This document shows, one piece after another, positions 7,735-14,612 of a stretch of 20,141 nucleotides of DNA; position 1 is the stretch's first letter, and the number at the start of each line of letters is the position of its first letter. The stretch spans positions 1 through 20,141 of the forward strand of contig CAZJXD010000094.1 of assembly GCA_964549945.1 (NCBI GenBank), read 5' to 3'. The position numbers and the translations under genes are program-made. Under the pieces are notes generated by a model. The model was not told where the DNA came from. It made no database searches and was given only the letters and a program-made list of their open reading frames with translations. Source of the stretch: B25-G16 sp964549945 (lineage in GTDB: Bacteria > Desulfobacterota > DSM-4660 > Desulfatiglandales > B25-G16).

Positions 7735-8454
7735 CTATGTACTGCTATTCGATCGAAGCTTTTTCGTATGCTCCGTATCGATGACCATCAGCTCTTCGCA
7801 TAATTTCACATCTTTATCTTTCATCGCATTGATGATGGCCTCATGGCGTTTATAGGTGTCCTTTATAAATGCCGAAGTCTGCATGGATTGGGGATAAAGG
7901 GTATTCAGAAGTTCAATCAGGGACTGTATCATTATCGAAATCAGGGGATTTCCCGATATTTCGGCAATACCCAAATGAAAGGCCATGTTATGTTCGCGAA
8001 GCCTCGTGTTATCTTCTAGATCATCGAGTAATTTCTGGTTGATTTTTTGGAGCCTGAGGATGTCTTTCGGTGATACATTTTCCACTGCCAATCTTATGCT
8101 GGCACATTCAATCGCTCTCCTGGCCTCGTAGAAATGATGCAAGGTGAGCTTCCCTTCTCGGAAGAGATCGTAAATGGAATCCAAAAAGGGCTTATAGAGA
8201 TTATACGTCACAAAGGCTCCCCCCGATGGACCTTGCTTGATTTCAATAAGCCCTGATTGCTCAAGAGATCTAAGGGCCTCCCCTACGACAGCCCTGCTCA
8301 CTCCCATGAGGTCTGCGAGCTCCCGCTCCGGCGGAAGTTTATCGCCAACTTCGATATTTTCCGAAAAAATCAGGGCCTTAATCTGAGATGCTATCTTGTT
8401 AGAAAGTCTTTCTTTTTTGGGAGGAGTCAGGAATTGGAGTATGTTCTGATCCAT
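7735..8454 (-). CDS. GntR/FadR-family transcriptional regulator (FCD domain)
   Basis: DNA-binding repressor or activator of the FadR subfamily, 239 residues. The winged helix is at about residues 15-80 (PPERELADLMGVSRAVVGEAL followed by LEQSGLIEIKQGPSGG). The all-helical FCD ligand domain runs from about 98 to 228, with the histidines expected for metal or acid binding (FH in HNMAFHLGIAEISGNP, RHE in the next helix, EH near the end); the acidic residue that usually precedes FH by three is Asn. Ligands of this family are small carboxylates, which fits control of the TRAP operon that starts 265 nt downstream. The ATG at 8454 has no Shine-Dalgarno sequence; instead an inverted repeat and promoter lie directly upstream (8459-8513), implying autoregulation and a very short leader. 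Confidence 0.9.
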   Translation of the reverse strand: MDQNILQFLTPPKKERLSNKIASQIKALIFSENIEVGDKLPPERELADLMGVSRAVVGEALRSLEQSGLIEIKQGPSGGAFVTYNLYKPFLDSIYDLFREGKLTLHHFYEARRAIECASIRLAVENVSPKDILRLQKINQKLLDDLEDNTRLREHNMAFHLGIAEISGNPLISIMIQSLIELLNTLYPQSMQTSAFIKDTYKRHEAIINAMKDKDVKLCEELMVIDTEHTKKLRSNSST

Positions 8455-8458
8455 ATAT

Positions 8459-8495
8459 TTGGTCTATTAAATAGTCCAATATTTGGATAAACCAA
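8459..8495. promoter_or_regulatory. Probable operator array for the GntR regulator
   Basis: A 21-bp palindrome at 8459-8479 (TTGGTCTATT-A-AATAGTCCAA, one mismatch between arms) runs into TCCAA-TAT-TTGGA (8475-8487) and TTGG-ATAAA-CCAA (8483-8495). The TTGG/CCAA half-sites thus alternate four times within 37 bp. FadR-type regulators bind short inverted repeats of this kind. The array covers the expected transcription start of the regulator gene. Binding is inferred. Confidence 0.55.
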
Positions 8496-8513
8496 TTCCC
8501 ATCCATTTGTCAA
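8484..8513 (-). promoter_or_regulatory. Candidate sigma-70 promoter of the GntR gene
   Basis: On the minus strand a perfect TTGACA (8508-8513) is followed after 18 bp by TATCCA (8484-8489), a weak -10 element. The start point would fall near 8477, inside the operator array, about 22 nt before the ATG. The -10 is poor, so the assignment leans on the -35 and on the overlapping operator. Confidence 0.4.
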
Positions 8514-8526
8514 GGATGGAATTAGC

Positions 8527-8543
8527 CTTAACGTGATGTTAAG
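8527..8543. repeat. Short inverted repeat between tauE-like and gntR genes
   Basis: CTTAAC-GTGAT-GTTAAG: 6-bp perfect arms around 5 bp. It lies 28 bp beyond the stop of the TauE-like gene and 14 bp upstream of the -35 of the regulator gene. It could be a second regulator site; the stem is too weak and lacks a U-tract for a terminator. Confidence 0.3.
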
Positions 8544-8570
8544 ACCCCTGGTCAGCAATGAGTAAGCTCT

Positions 8571-9545
8571 CTATGGAGTAGCCCGACGCAGAAGGTTCTT
8601 CCCTAATGGAAGGAGAATGGCGAGACAAAGGGCACAAGCCGCACTCATTACAAGGAAGCCGCTGATAGTTGCCATATTGATCTGCTTCAGGAATACAGAG
8701 ACCGCCACAGCCAAAACCATGAGGGCAAACAGAACCCTGATCTTCATGCCCGTCACATATCTGGTCGTATAAACCCCCAGTCGGACTCCTATGAGGGAGC
8801 CGGCAAGCAGTATCAACGCCGTTATCCACTCTACATCCCCCGCGAGGGCATACACGCCGGTCCCATAACATGAGGTGATCAGCACCACCACGAGAGAGGT
8901 GCCAACGGCAAAGATGGTGGGTACCCCAATCACATAGATCAACAGCGGCAAACCGATAAATCCGCCCCCAATCCCCATAAAGCCCGAGAGAAAGCCAATG
9001 AGGATGCTGGAGGCAATGATTACCCATAAGGAGATGGAACGGACTCCTGAACGTGGAAGAGAAATCATTGGAGGGAGCCCGATTTGATAGACGCGGCGTG
9101 TGAGGCCTGAACCTCGATCTTGCTTTGCTCCCTGCTCACCGCCCTTCTCCCTTCGATGCATTTTCCAGTAATAAAAATGCTCTCTCAGTATAAAGAGGGA
9201 GATGATAAGCATGAGCACCATGTATGCTACTCTCACATAGGTTCCCGCAAGGTGTACCCTTGCCAGATAAAACACAACCCTCTTTCCTAACTCCACACCA
9301 CCAGTGCTGGAGATCCCCATAATGATACCGAGTTTGACATCAACATTGCCAAGCCTATGATGCCTTATAGCGGCGTACAGGGTATTGCCCGCTAAGGTGA
9401 AAAATGCCGTTCCGATTGCGTGGACCATGGGTAACCCCAGGATGTTCAAGGCAGGTGTCAGGAGCCAACCGCCGCCTACCCCGAAAAACCCCGTGAGCAC
9501 TCCAAGGAGAAAGCCCAGAAGAGATAATATACCTGGATGAATCAC
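8571..9545 (-). CDS. TauE/SafE family permease
   Basis: Inner-membrane permease of the TSUP family (PF01925), members of which move sulfite, sulfoacetate, thiosulfate or organic acids. The 324 residues hold two repeats, each with the family motif: GVGGGWLLTPALNILGLP near residue 22-40 and GIGGGFIGLPLLIYVIGVP near 191-210, each followed by an (A/V)-x-GT segment. About eight hydrophobic segments are visible, separated by a charged loop at about 125-155 (KMHRREKGGEQGAKQDRGS). The start is GTG at 9545 with a modest GGAAAG site; no better in-frame start was found upstream. It is upstream of and co-oriented with the GntR gene and TRAP operon, suggesting it belongs to the same function, perhaps export of a sulfur-containing or carboxylate end product. 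That role is inference; the family does not fix the substrate. Confidence 0.92.
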   Translation of the reverse strand: MIHPGILSLLGFLLGVLTGFFGVGGGWLLTPALNILGLPMVHAIGTAFFTLAGNTLYAAIRHHRLGNVDVKLGIIMGISSTGGVELGKRVVFYLARVHLAGTYVRVAYMVLMLIISLFILREHFYYWKMHRREKGGEQGAKQDRGSGLTRRVYQIGLPPMISLPRSGVRSISLWVIIASSILIGFLSGFMGIGGGFIGLPLLIYVIGVPTIFAVGTSLVVVLITSCYGTGVYALAGDVEWITALILLAGSLIGVRLGVYTTRYVTGMKIRVLFALMVLAVAVSVFLKQINMATISGFLVMSAACALCLAILLPLGKNLLRRATP

Positions 9546-9873
9546 CTCAGAAGTCGCTTTCCTATAACCTGCTTACACCTGAACAGTGCACCCTTAAGAT
9601 ACCTCGTGTGCAGAAACCTGGCATTAATCACCGTTCAGGTATGACATCCCTGTATTAGAAAGGACACCGGCCCCTTTCAGCGGTATTACCAACTACTGTG
9701 CCCAAAAAGATAATTCTATAATTTGGATGTCAAGAATAATTCCTTTTTTGAGAATGGAGCATTGATCTTCAGGGAAAAATCTATTAGGTTTTGGGTGTCT
9801 TGATACGTATGGGGATCTCGTGGGGAAACCGCGAATCAAATCGAAAAATCCCTAAAGCAGCTGGAGGTGAACC
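9546..9873. promoter_or_regulatory. Divergent intergenic region between TauE-like gene and pxpA
   Basis: No gene is seen in these 328 bp. On the minus strand TTGACA (9728-9733) with a poor TATCTT (9707-9712, 15-bp spacer) could serve the TauE-like gene. On the plus strand a TATAAT occurs at 9717-9722 without a convincing -35, so the pxpA promoter is uncertain. ACCTGAAC (9577-9584) and GTTCAGGT (9633-9640) form a perfect 8-bp inverted repeat within the minus-strand leader. ATTTGGAT (9721-9728) repeats an octamer found in the GntR operator array (8481-8488). The pxpA ribosome site GGAGGTGA ends three bases before its ATG. Confidence 0.45.
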
Positions 9874-10659
9874 ATGGAAAAGCACTACCAAATCGACCTT
9901 AACTCCGATGTAGGGGAGAGTTACGGGGCCTATAAAATAGGGCTCGATGAAGAGCTAATCCCCCTTATCAGCTCGGCGAATATCGCCTGCGGATTTCACG
10001 CCGGAGATCCGGCAGTGATGAGGCGTACCATCGCCCTTGCCAAGCAACATGGGGTGGCATTGGGAGCCCATCCGGGATTCCCTGATCTGCTGGGCTTTGG
10101 CAGAAGGAATATGGATGCAACCATGGAGGAGATTCGGGATTATATCACCTACCAGATAGGTGCTCTCCAGGGCTTTGCAGTCTCCCAGGGAATGAAACTG
10201 CAACACGTCAAGGCCCATGGTGCGCTCTACAATATGGCCGCCCAGGATATGCGCATCGCTGAGGCCATCACAGAAGCGGTTTCCAAACTGGACAAGGATC
10301 TTATCCTTGTCATGCTGCCTGGCCCCCAAAAAAATGAGGTCCAGGAGATAGGAAGGCGTTACGGGATCCGCGTTGTCTTCGAGTTTTTTGCGGACAGGGG
10401 CTACAATAGTGATGGCACCCTCGTGTCCCGAAGGGAGCCGGGTGCGATCATTCATGACCATCAGCTCGCGGCGGACAGGGTTCTCAAAATGGTAACCGAG
10501 GGCAAGATCGCCTCCAAGGATGGGACCGAGATCGAGGTGGCATCTGATACCATATGCGTCCACGGCGATAATCCTGCGGCGGTGAGGCTGGTAACGCAGA
10601 TCAGGGAAAGCCTCCTTTCATCCGGGGTAGAGATCACGCCCATGGGGCAATTCCTGTAG
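9874..10659 (+). CDS. pxpA: 5-oxoprolinase subunit PxpA (LamB/YcsF family)
   Basis: Subunit A of the prokaryotic ATP-dependent 5-oxoprolinase, which with PxpB and PxpC opens 5-oxo-L-proline to L-glutamate in the cytoplasm. The 261 residues match the full family length (PF03746). Diagnostic motifs are present: DLNSDVGES at 8-16, NIACGFHAGDP near 35-45, LGAHPGFPDLLGFGRR near 68-83, KAHGALYN near 117, FFADRGYNSDGTLVSR near 174-189 and the terminal ICVHGDNPAA. ATG at 9874 has an excellent GGAGGTGA site. It is the first of three plus-strand genes, with pxpB starting 9 nt after its stop. The cluster is divergent from the TauE-like gene. Function is well supported by family and by the full set of partners. 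Confidence 0.97.
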   Translation: MEKHYQIDLNSDVGESYGAYKIGLDEELIPLISSANIACGFHAGDPAVMRRTIALAKQHGVALGAHPGFPDLLGFGRRNMDATMEEIRDYITYQIGALQGFAVSQGMKLQHVKAHGALYNMAAQDMRIAEAITEAVSKLDKDLILVMLPGPQKNEVQEIGRRYGIRVVFEFFADRGYNSDGTLVSRREPGAIIHDHQLAADRVLKMVTEGKIASKDGTEIEVASDTICVHGDNPAAVRLVTQIRESLLSSGVEITPMGQFL

Positions 10660-10668
10660 GAAAGGATC

Positions 10669-11355
10669 GTGCTCTACAGCAAATTCCAGTATCGCATCAT
10701 GGGCGATCGATCGGTGCTCATCGAGCTCGGGGATGAGATTAGCCCTGAGGTAAATCGACGGGTGAGGGAGTTCCATGTTGTTCTATTGGAAAATCCAATA
10801 GATGGTCTCCTAGAAATTGTCCCTGCCTACCGATCCTTCCTCATTATTTATGACCCGCTCAAGCTAGACCTCGTTATGATAAAAAACCGGATGGAGGATC
10901 TCCAGAAGAAGATCGGGGGAATCAAGATCCCCGAACCCAAAACCCTGGAAATCCCCGTTGTCTATGGAGGCGAATATGGACCTGACATAGAATGGGTGGC
11001 CCGGTGCCATGGCATACGCGTCGAGGAGGTTATCCATCTCCATACGGGAACCGCTTACCAGGTCTATATGATCGGCTTTATGCCGGGCTTCCCTTATATG
11101 GGGGAACTGCCCGAGAGCCTGGCCACCCCGCGCAGGGAAACTCCGAGGACGGTAATCCCTCAAGGCTCGGTGGCCATCGCCCAGAGGCAAACCGGTATCT
11201 ATCCTGTAGAAAGCCCTGGAGGATGGCAAATCCTCGGTCGCACACCTCTGAAGCTCTTCAGCCCGCTCCAGTCACCTCCCACCCTCCTTGAGATGGGCGA
11301 TCTGGTTCGATTCTTTCCAATAGGCGAGGAGGAATTCAAGCGGTGGCAGCAGTAG
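10669..11355 (+). CDS. pxpB: 5-oxoprolinase subunit PxpB (KipI family)
   Basis: Subunit B of 5-oxoprolinase, homologous to Bacillus KipI (PF02682), 228 residues. The N-terminal GDRSVLIELGDEI (about 12-24) is the usual opening motif. The C-terminal cyclophilin-like half has GFMPGFPYMG, then TPR-x3-PRTVIPQGSVAIA and the QTGIYPVESPGGWQ-x-LGRTP block. The start is GTG at 10669, preceded by AGGAAAGGA. An ATG 10 codons further in would begin immediately at GDRS and remove residues that homologues keep, so GTG is preferred. The 3' end overlaps pxpC by 13 nt, indicating translational coupling. KipI in Bacillus was first described as a kinase inhibitor; with pxpA and pxpC adjacent, the oxoprolinase role is the better call. 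Confidence 0.95.
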   Translation: MLYSKFQYRIMGDRSVLIELGDEISPEVNRRVREFHVVLLENPIDGLLEIVPAYRSFLIIYDPLKLDLVMIKNRMEDLQKKIGGIKIPEPKTLEIPVVYGGEYGPDIEWVARCHGIRVEEVIHLHTGTAYQVYMIGFMPGFPYMGELPESLATPRRETPRTVIPQGSVAIAQRQTGIYPVESPGGWQILGRTPLKLFSPLQSPPTLLEMGDLVRFFPIGEEEFKRWQQ

Positions 11356-12311
11356 AGACCATAGAAGTTCTGGCACCCGGTCCCCTCACCACTGTGCAGG
11401 ACCGGGGGAGGTTCGGGTATGGGCGGCACGGCGTTCCGCCTAGCGGGGCGCTGGATAGCTTCTCGCTAAGGGCGGCGAATTTGCTGGTGGGGAACAGGGA
11501 GAATGAGGCATGCCTTGAAATCACTATGTTTGGATTAAGGATCAAGGCCCTTAGAGACGTGGTCATTGCCGTTACCGGCGGTGACCTCCGGCCCTTTTGT
11601 AACGATACGCCCTTCGGCATGTGGAACTCCTCCATCTTGAAGGAGGGCCATGCCCTTTCCTTCAGAGGGGTGAAAGGAGGGTGTCGCTCATACCTGGCTA
11701 TAGGAGGGGGGTTCTCCCTGCCTGAGGTTCTGGGCAGCAGATCTACCAACCTCTCTTCCGGATTCGGCGGTTTGAATGGAAGGGCGCTTAAAAAAGGGGA
11801 TGTCCTTTCCTCCGATTCGCCTCATCTCTACCTCAAAGTTGAAGGAAGGGGGATCCCTCAACACATGATTCCTTCCTACAGCAGGGAATGGCATCTGAGG
11901 GTTATCCTCGGCCCGCAAGACGATCAATTCACCGAAGATGGTAGAAATACCCTTCTCAACTCCCCCTACCAGGTGAGTTATCAATCCGATAGAACGGGCA
12001 TCAGGCTGGCTGGTCCCGGGGTTGAGAGAAGGCCCGGGGTAAAGGAGTCGATCATCTCCGAGGGGGTGATCCCCGGGGCTATCCAGGTGCCGGGGGATGG
12101 TCAGCCCATCATCATCATGGTCGAGATAGTGACCGGTGGTTACAGGAAGATCGCCACTGTAATCACCGCGGATCTGCCGTTCCTAGGACAGGTAAAACCA
12201 GGCGATACGGTGAGCTTTGAGGAGATTTCGCTGGATGAGGCCTACAGGGCCTTAAGGAAATTCGAGGAAAGAATAAGAGGCCTTAAGGAGGCGATTTCCG
12301 ATCGTTCTTAG
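11343..12311 (+). CDS. pxpC: 5-oxoprolinase subunit PxpC (KipA/urea amidolyase-like)
   Basis: Subunit C of 5-oxoprolinase (PF02626, the domain also found in urea carboxylase), 322 residues, full length. Early motif TTVQDRGRFGYGRHGVPPSGALD (about 16-38) with NLLVGNRENEACLEIT directly after is diagnostic. Later markers are YLAIGGGFSLPEVLGSRST, LRVILGPQDDQF, SYQSDRTGIRLAGP and SEGVIPGAIQVPGDGQPIIIM. Translation begins at GTG 11343 within the end of pxpB, 13 nt overlap; the only ribosome site is in the pxpB coding sequence (GGCGAGGAGG upstream). Its TAG stop overlaps the stop of the convergent ycsI-like gene by 4 nt (TTAG), leaving no room for a dedicated terminator between them. Confidence 0.95.
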   Translation: MAAVETIEVLAPGPLTTVQDRGRFGYGRHGVPPSGALDSFSLRAANLLVGNRENEACLEITMFGLRIKALRDVVIAVTGGDLRPFCNDTPFGMWNSSILKEGHALSFRGVKGGCRSYLAIGGGFSLPEVLGSRSTNLSSGFGGLNGRALKKGDVLSSDSPHLYLKVEGRGIPQHMIPSYSREWHLRVILGPQDDQFTEDGRNTLLNSPYQVSYQSDRTGIRLAGPGVERRPGVKESIISEGVIPGAIQVPGDGQPIIIMVEIVTGGYRKIATVITADLPFLGQVKPGDTVSFEEISLDEAYRALRKFEERIRGLKEAISDRS

Positions 12312-13108
12312 GAGATCGCTAATTCCTCATTCAGTATGTCGGATATGAACATATGGCCCGGGGTGTGGGTAATGCAGATATCGGGCTTGGCATTGAGTAC
12401 GGCTGCCTGAGGCGTTACCCCGCATGCCCAAAAAACCGGTATTTCTCCTCCCCTGACCTCTACCGCATCACCAAAATCAGGCCTTGATAGGTCTGCTATC
12501 CCTATCCTCTCCGGGTTCCCTATATGGACAGGTGCCCCATGAACGAAGGGGTAGCGGGAGGTGATCTGCACCGCCCTGGGTACCTTATCATTCGGGAGGG
12601 GCCGCATGGTGACGATCAGGGGCCCGCGGAATATCCCACCGTCCCTGCACGGGATACCGGTGATATACATGGGAACGTTCTTTCCCTCTTCGATGTGCCG
12701 CACAGGTATACGGGCCCTAAGCAGTGCCTCCTCAAAGGTAAAGCTACACCCTAGGAAGAAGGTGACAAAATCATCCTGCCAGATCTCTCGTATATCCTTG
12801 CTTGTACCCTCTAATGTGCCACCGCGGAATACGTTATATCGGGGGACATCGGTGCGAATATCTGCGCCAGGGGCGAAGGAGTTTATCTCATATCGTCCTG
12901 GCTCCAGGACTTCAAGCACGGGGCACGGCTTGGGATTCCTTTGGCAGAAGAGAAAGAAGTCAAAGGCATATCGATGGGGCAATATCACGACGTTTGCCTG
13001 GGCATAGCCCATGGCAAGCCCGGGCGTTGGCTTGTCCCAGCTTCCCTTCCGAATGAGATCCCTTATCTCTCCGGGGGAGAGCTGGTTGATGTCACTTCTT
13101 TGAGACAT
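12308..13108 (-). CDS. DUF1445 family protein (YcsI, putative hydro-lyase/D-glutamate cyclase-like)
   Basis: Cytoplasmic protein of 266 residues, complete for PF07286. Strong family motifs: PGLAMGYAQANVVILP near 29-44, FCQRNPKPCPVLEV, APGADIRTDVPRYNVFR, WQDDFVTFFLGCSFTFEEALL, VPMYITGIPC, HGAPVHIGNPERIGIADL and VFWACGVTPQAAVLNAKPDICITHTPGHMF. Mammalian D-glutamate cyclase contains this domain, and in Bacillus ycsI lies with the oxoprolinase genes, so a role in 5-oxoproline/D-glutamate turnover is plausible; the reaction of the stand-alone bacterial protein is not shown here. It is 80 nt beyond livF on the same strand and convergent with pxpC, an arrangement different from Bacillus. The ATG at 13108 lacks a clear Shine-Dalgarno sequence; a 24-codon ORF (13118-13192) starting inside the livF stop could couple translation. 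Confidence 0.92.
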   Translation of the reverse strand: MSQRSDINQLSPGEIRDLIRKGSWDKPTPGLAMGYAQANVVILPHRYAFDFFLFCQRNPKPCPVLEVLEPGRYEINSFAPGADIRTDVPRYNVFRGGTLEGTSKDIREIWQDDFVTFFLGCSFTFEEALLRARIPVRHIEEGKNVPMYITGIPCRDGGIFRGPLIVTMRPLPNDKVPRAVQITSRYPFVHGAPVHIGNPERIGIADLSRPDFGDAVEVRGGEIPVFWACGVTPQAAVLNAKPDICITHTPGHMFISDILNEELAIS

Positions 13109-13188
13109 GACTATAGACTATATCATCAGTAAAAAGGGGGAAGCGTTTCTTGCTGGAAAAGATTGAGCTCTGTGCTTGATCGATATAC

Positions 13189-13893
13189 TCATAGTCCCAG
13201 AAAGGCCTTTTTTACGATCTCCGACTCAAGCAGCTCCTTTCCCTGCCCCGAGTGGATGGTTCGACCCGTTTGCAGAATATATCCACGGTCTGATAATTCC
13301 AGTGCCTCCCTCACATTTTGCTCCACCAGAAGAATGGTATGCCCCTCTTCTTTCAAAAGGGAGATGGCCTTCAGTACCTCGGTAACGAGTTTTGGCATTA
13401 ATCCCAGCGAGGGCTCATCGAGCATCAGCAGCTTGGGTCGGGCCATAAGCCCTCGTCCAATGGCGAGCATCTGTTGTTCCCCACCACTCAGGGTCTCCCC
13501 CCTCTGCTTGTAACGATCCTTTAATATGGGGAATAGGCCATATACATACTCCATTCTTTCCTCTGTGACACCCCTGGTGCGAGCCGTAAAGGCGCCGAGA
13601 AGCAAGTTTTCCTCCACCGTTAAAGGTCCGAAGATATGCCTTCCCTCCGGGACATAGGTAATTCCCAATCGAACGATCTCCGCGGGGTTTTTCCCCGTTA
13701 TGTCCGCGCCTTCGAACTCTATATTGCCCGATGCCGGACTGAGGGCTCCAACCACTGTCTTTAAGGTGGTGGTTTTACCGGCGCCATTGGCACCTACAAG
13801 GGAAACCAATTCCCCCTTTCCCACCTCAAAGAAGACCTCATGAAGCGCGGGAATACCCCCGTAAAGCACCCTGATATTATTTACCTTTAGCAT
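13189..13893 (-). CDS. livF: LIV-type ABC transporter ATP-binding protein LivF
   Basis: Second ATPase of the branched-chain/amide amino acid importer, 234 residues from the chosen start. Walker A GANGAGKTT at 34-42, signature LSGGEQQ at 135-141, Walker B LLMLDEP at 155-161, and the LivF-typical YVPEGRHIFGPLTVEENL at about 80-97. The start is ATG at 13893, preceded by GGGGAG at good spacing. A TTG four codons upstream (13905) is in frame but would place the start inside that ribosome site and is rejected. The gene overlaps livG by 17 nt. Position after livG and sequence motifs make LivF rather than LivG certain. The substrate is set by the binding protein and is not known. Confidence 0.96.
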   Translation of the reverse strand: MLKVNNIRVLYGGIPALHEVFFEVGKGELVSLVGANGAGKTTTLKTVVGALSPASGNIEFEGADITGKNPAEIVRLGITYVPEGRHIFGPLTVEENLLLGAFTARTRGVTEERMEYVYGLFPILKDRYKQRGETLSGGEQQMLAIGRGLMARPKLLMLDEPSLGLMPKLVTEVLKAISLLKEEGHTILLVEQNVREALELSDRGYILQTGRTIHSGQGKELLESEIVKKAFLGL

Positions 13894-14605
13894 ATCTCTC
13901 CCCAAGGTATGCCTCTATCACCTTCTCTTCCCTGGCCACCTCCTCGGGAATACCCTCGGCGATCTTCCTCCCGAATGCCAATACGATCACCCTCTCTGAG
14001 ATCGTCATTATGAATTCCATCACGTGCTCGGTAAGCATGAGAGTGAGGCCCTTGGCTTGTTTTGCCATTTTTAGGGTTTGAATGATCTCCTTGGTTTCCA
14101 TGGGATTGAGACCCGCTGCGACCTCATCCAGCATCAAGAACTTGGGTTTCGTAGCCAGTGCTCGGGCCAATTCAATCCTCTTTTGGATAGCGATTGGAAG
14201 TTCCGTAGGGTATGAATCGGCCTCCTGTACCAGATTCACTAATCTCAATATCTCCTGGGCTTCCATCCTTGCAACCTGGCGATCCCTGGTTCGGCTGAAG
14301 GCCCCGATCATCACATTCTCTACGACGGTCAGATTCGGCATTATCTTCATGCTTTGAAAGGTTCGGCTTATCCCTGTCTTGGCGACACGGTGGGCGGGCC
14401 AACCGGTAATATCCCTCCCCTCGAAAATAACCTTCCCGCTGGTGGGCTTGTAGTAACCCGCGATGCAGTTAAATAGGGTTGTCTTGCCCGCTCCGTTAGG
14501 GCCGATGAGGCCCACAATCTCACCCTGCTCAAGACCTAACGAGACGCCATCATTGGCCACCACCCCTCCAAATTCCTTCATCAGGTTGTGTACCTCTAAG
14601 AGCAT
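13877..14605 (-). CDS. livG: LIV-type ABC transporter ATP-binding protein LivG
   Basis: First ATPase of the importer, 242 residues. Walker A GPNGAGKTT at 35-43, Q-loop Gln84 in SRTFQSMKIMPNLTV, Walker B FLMLDE at 156-161 and switch His194 in LTEH. The signature loop reads LPIAIQKR (136-143), without the glycine seen in LSGGQ or the usual LivG LPYGxQR, and Walker B is followed by Val162 instead of proline (LDEVAAGLNP). A related LPxGLRKR/LDEVMAGL subgroup of LivG proteins is known, so the protein is probably functional, with catalysis relying on the canonical site of LivF. It starts 7 nt after livM and overlaps livF. The ATG at 14605 follows closely on AGAGAGGG. Confidence 0.95.
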   Translation of the reverse strand: MLLEVHNLMKEFGGVVANDGVSLGLEQGEIVGLIGPNGAGKTTLFNCIAGYYKPTSGKVIFEGRDITGWPAHRVAKTGISRTFQSMKIMPNLTVVENVMIGAFSRTRDRQVARMEAQEILRLVNLVQEADSYPTELPIAIQKRIELARALATKPKFLMLDEVAAGLNPMETKEIIQTLKMAKQAKGLTLMLTEHVMEFIMTISERVIVLAFGRKIAEGIPEEVAREEKVIEAYLGERYAKGK

Positions 14606-14612
14606 CCCTCTC

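Noticed and set aside
9955..10563. 202-codon minus-strand open frame
   Set aside because: It is the mirror of pxpA, whose motifs are unmistakable; the antisense frame shows no domain.
13189..13905. Longer LivF starting at TTG 13905
   Set aside because: The TTG GGG codons are part of the ribosome site for the ATG at 13893, and LivF homology begins at that ATG.
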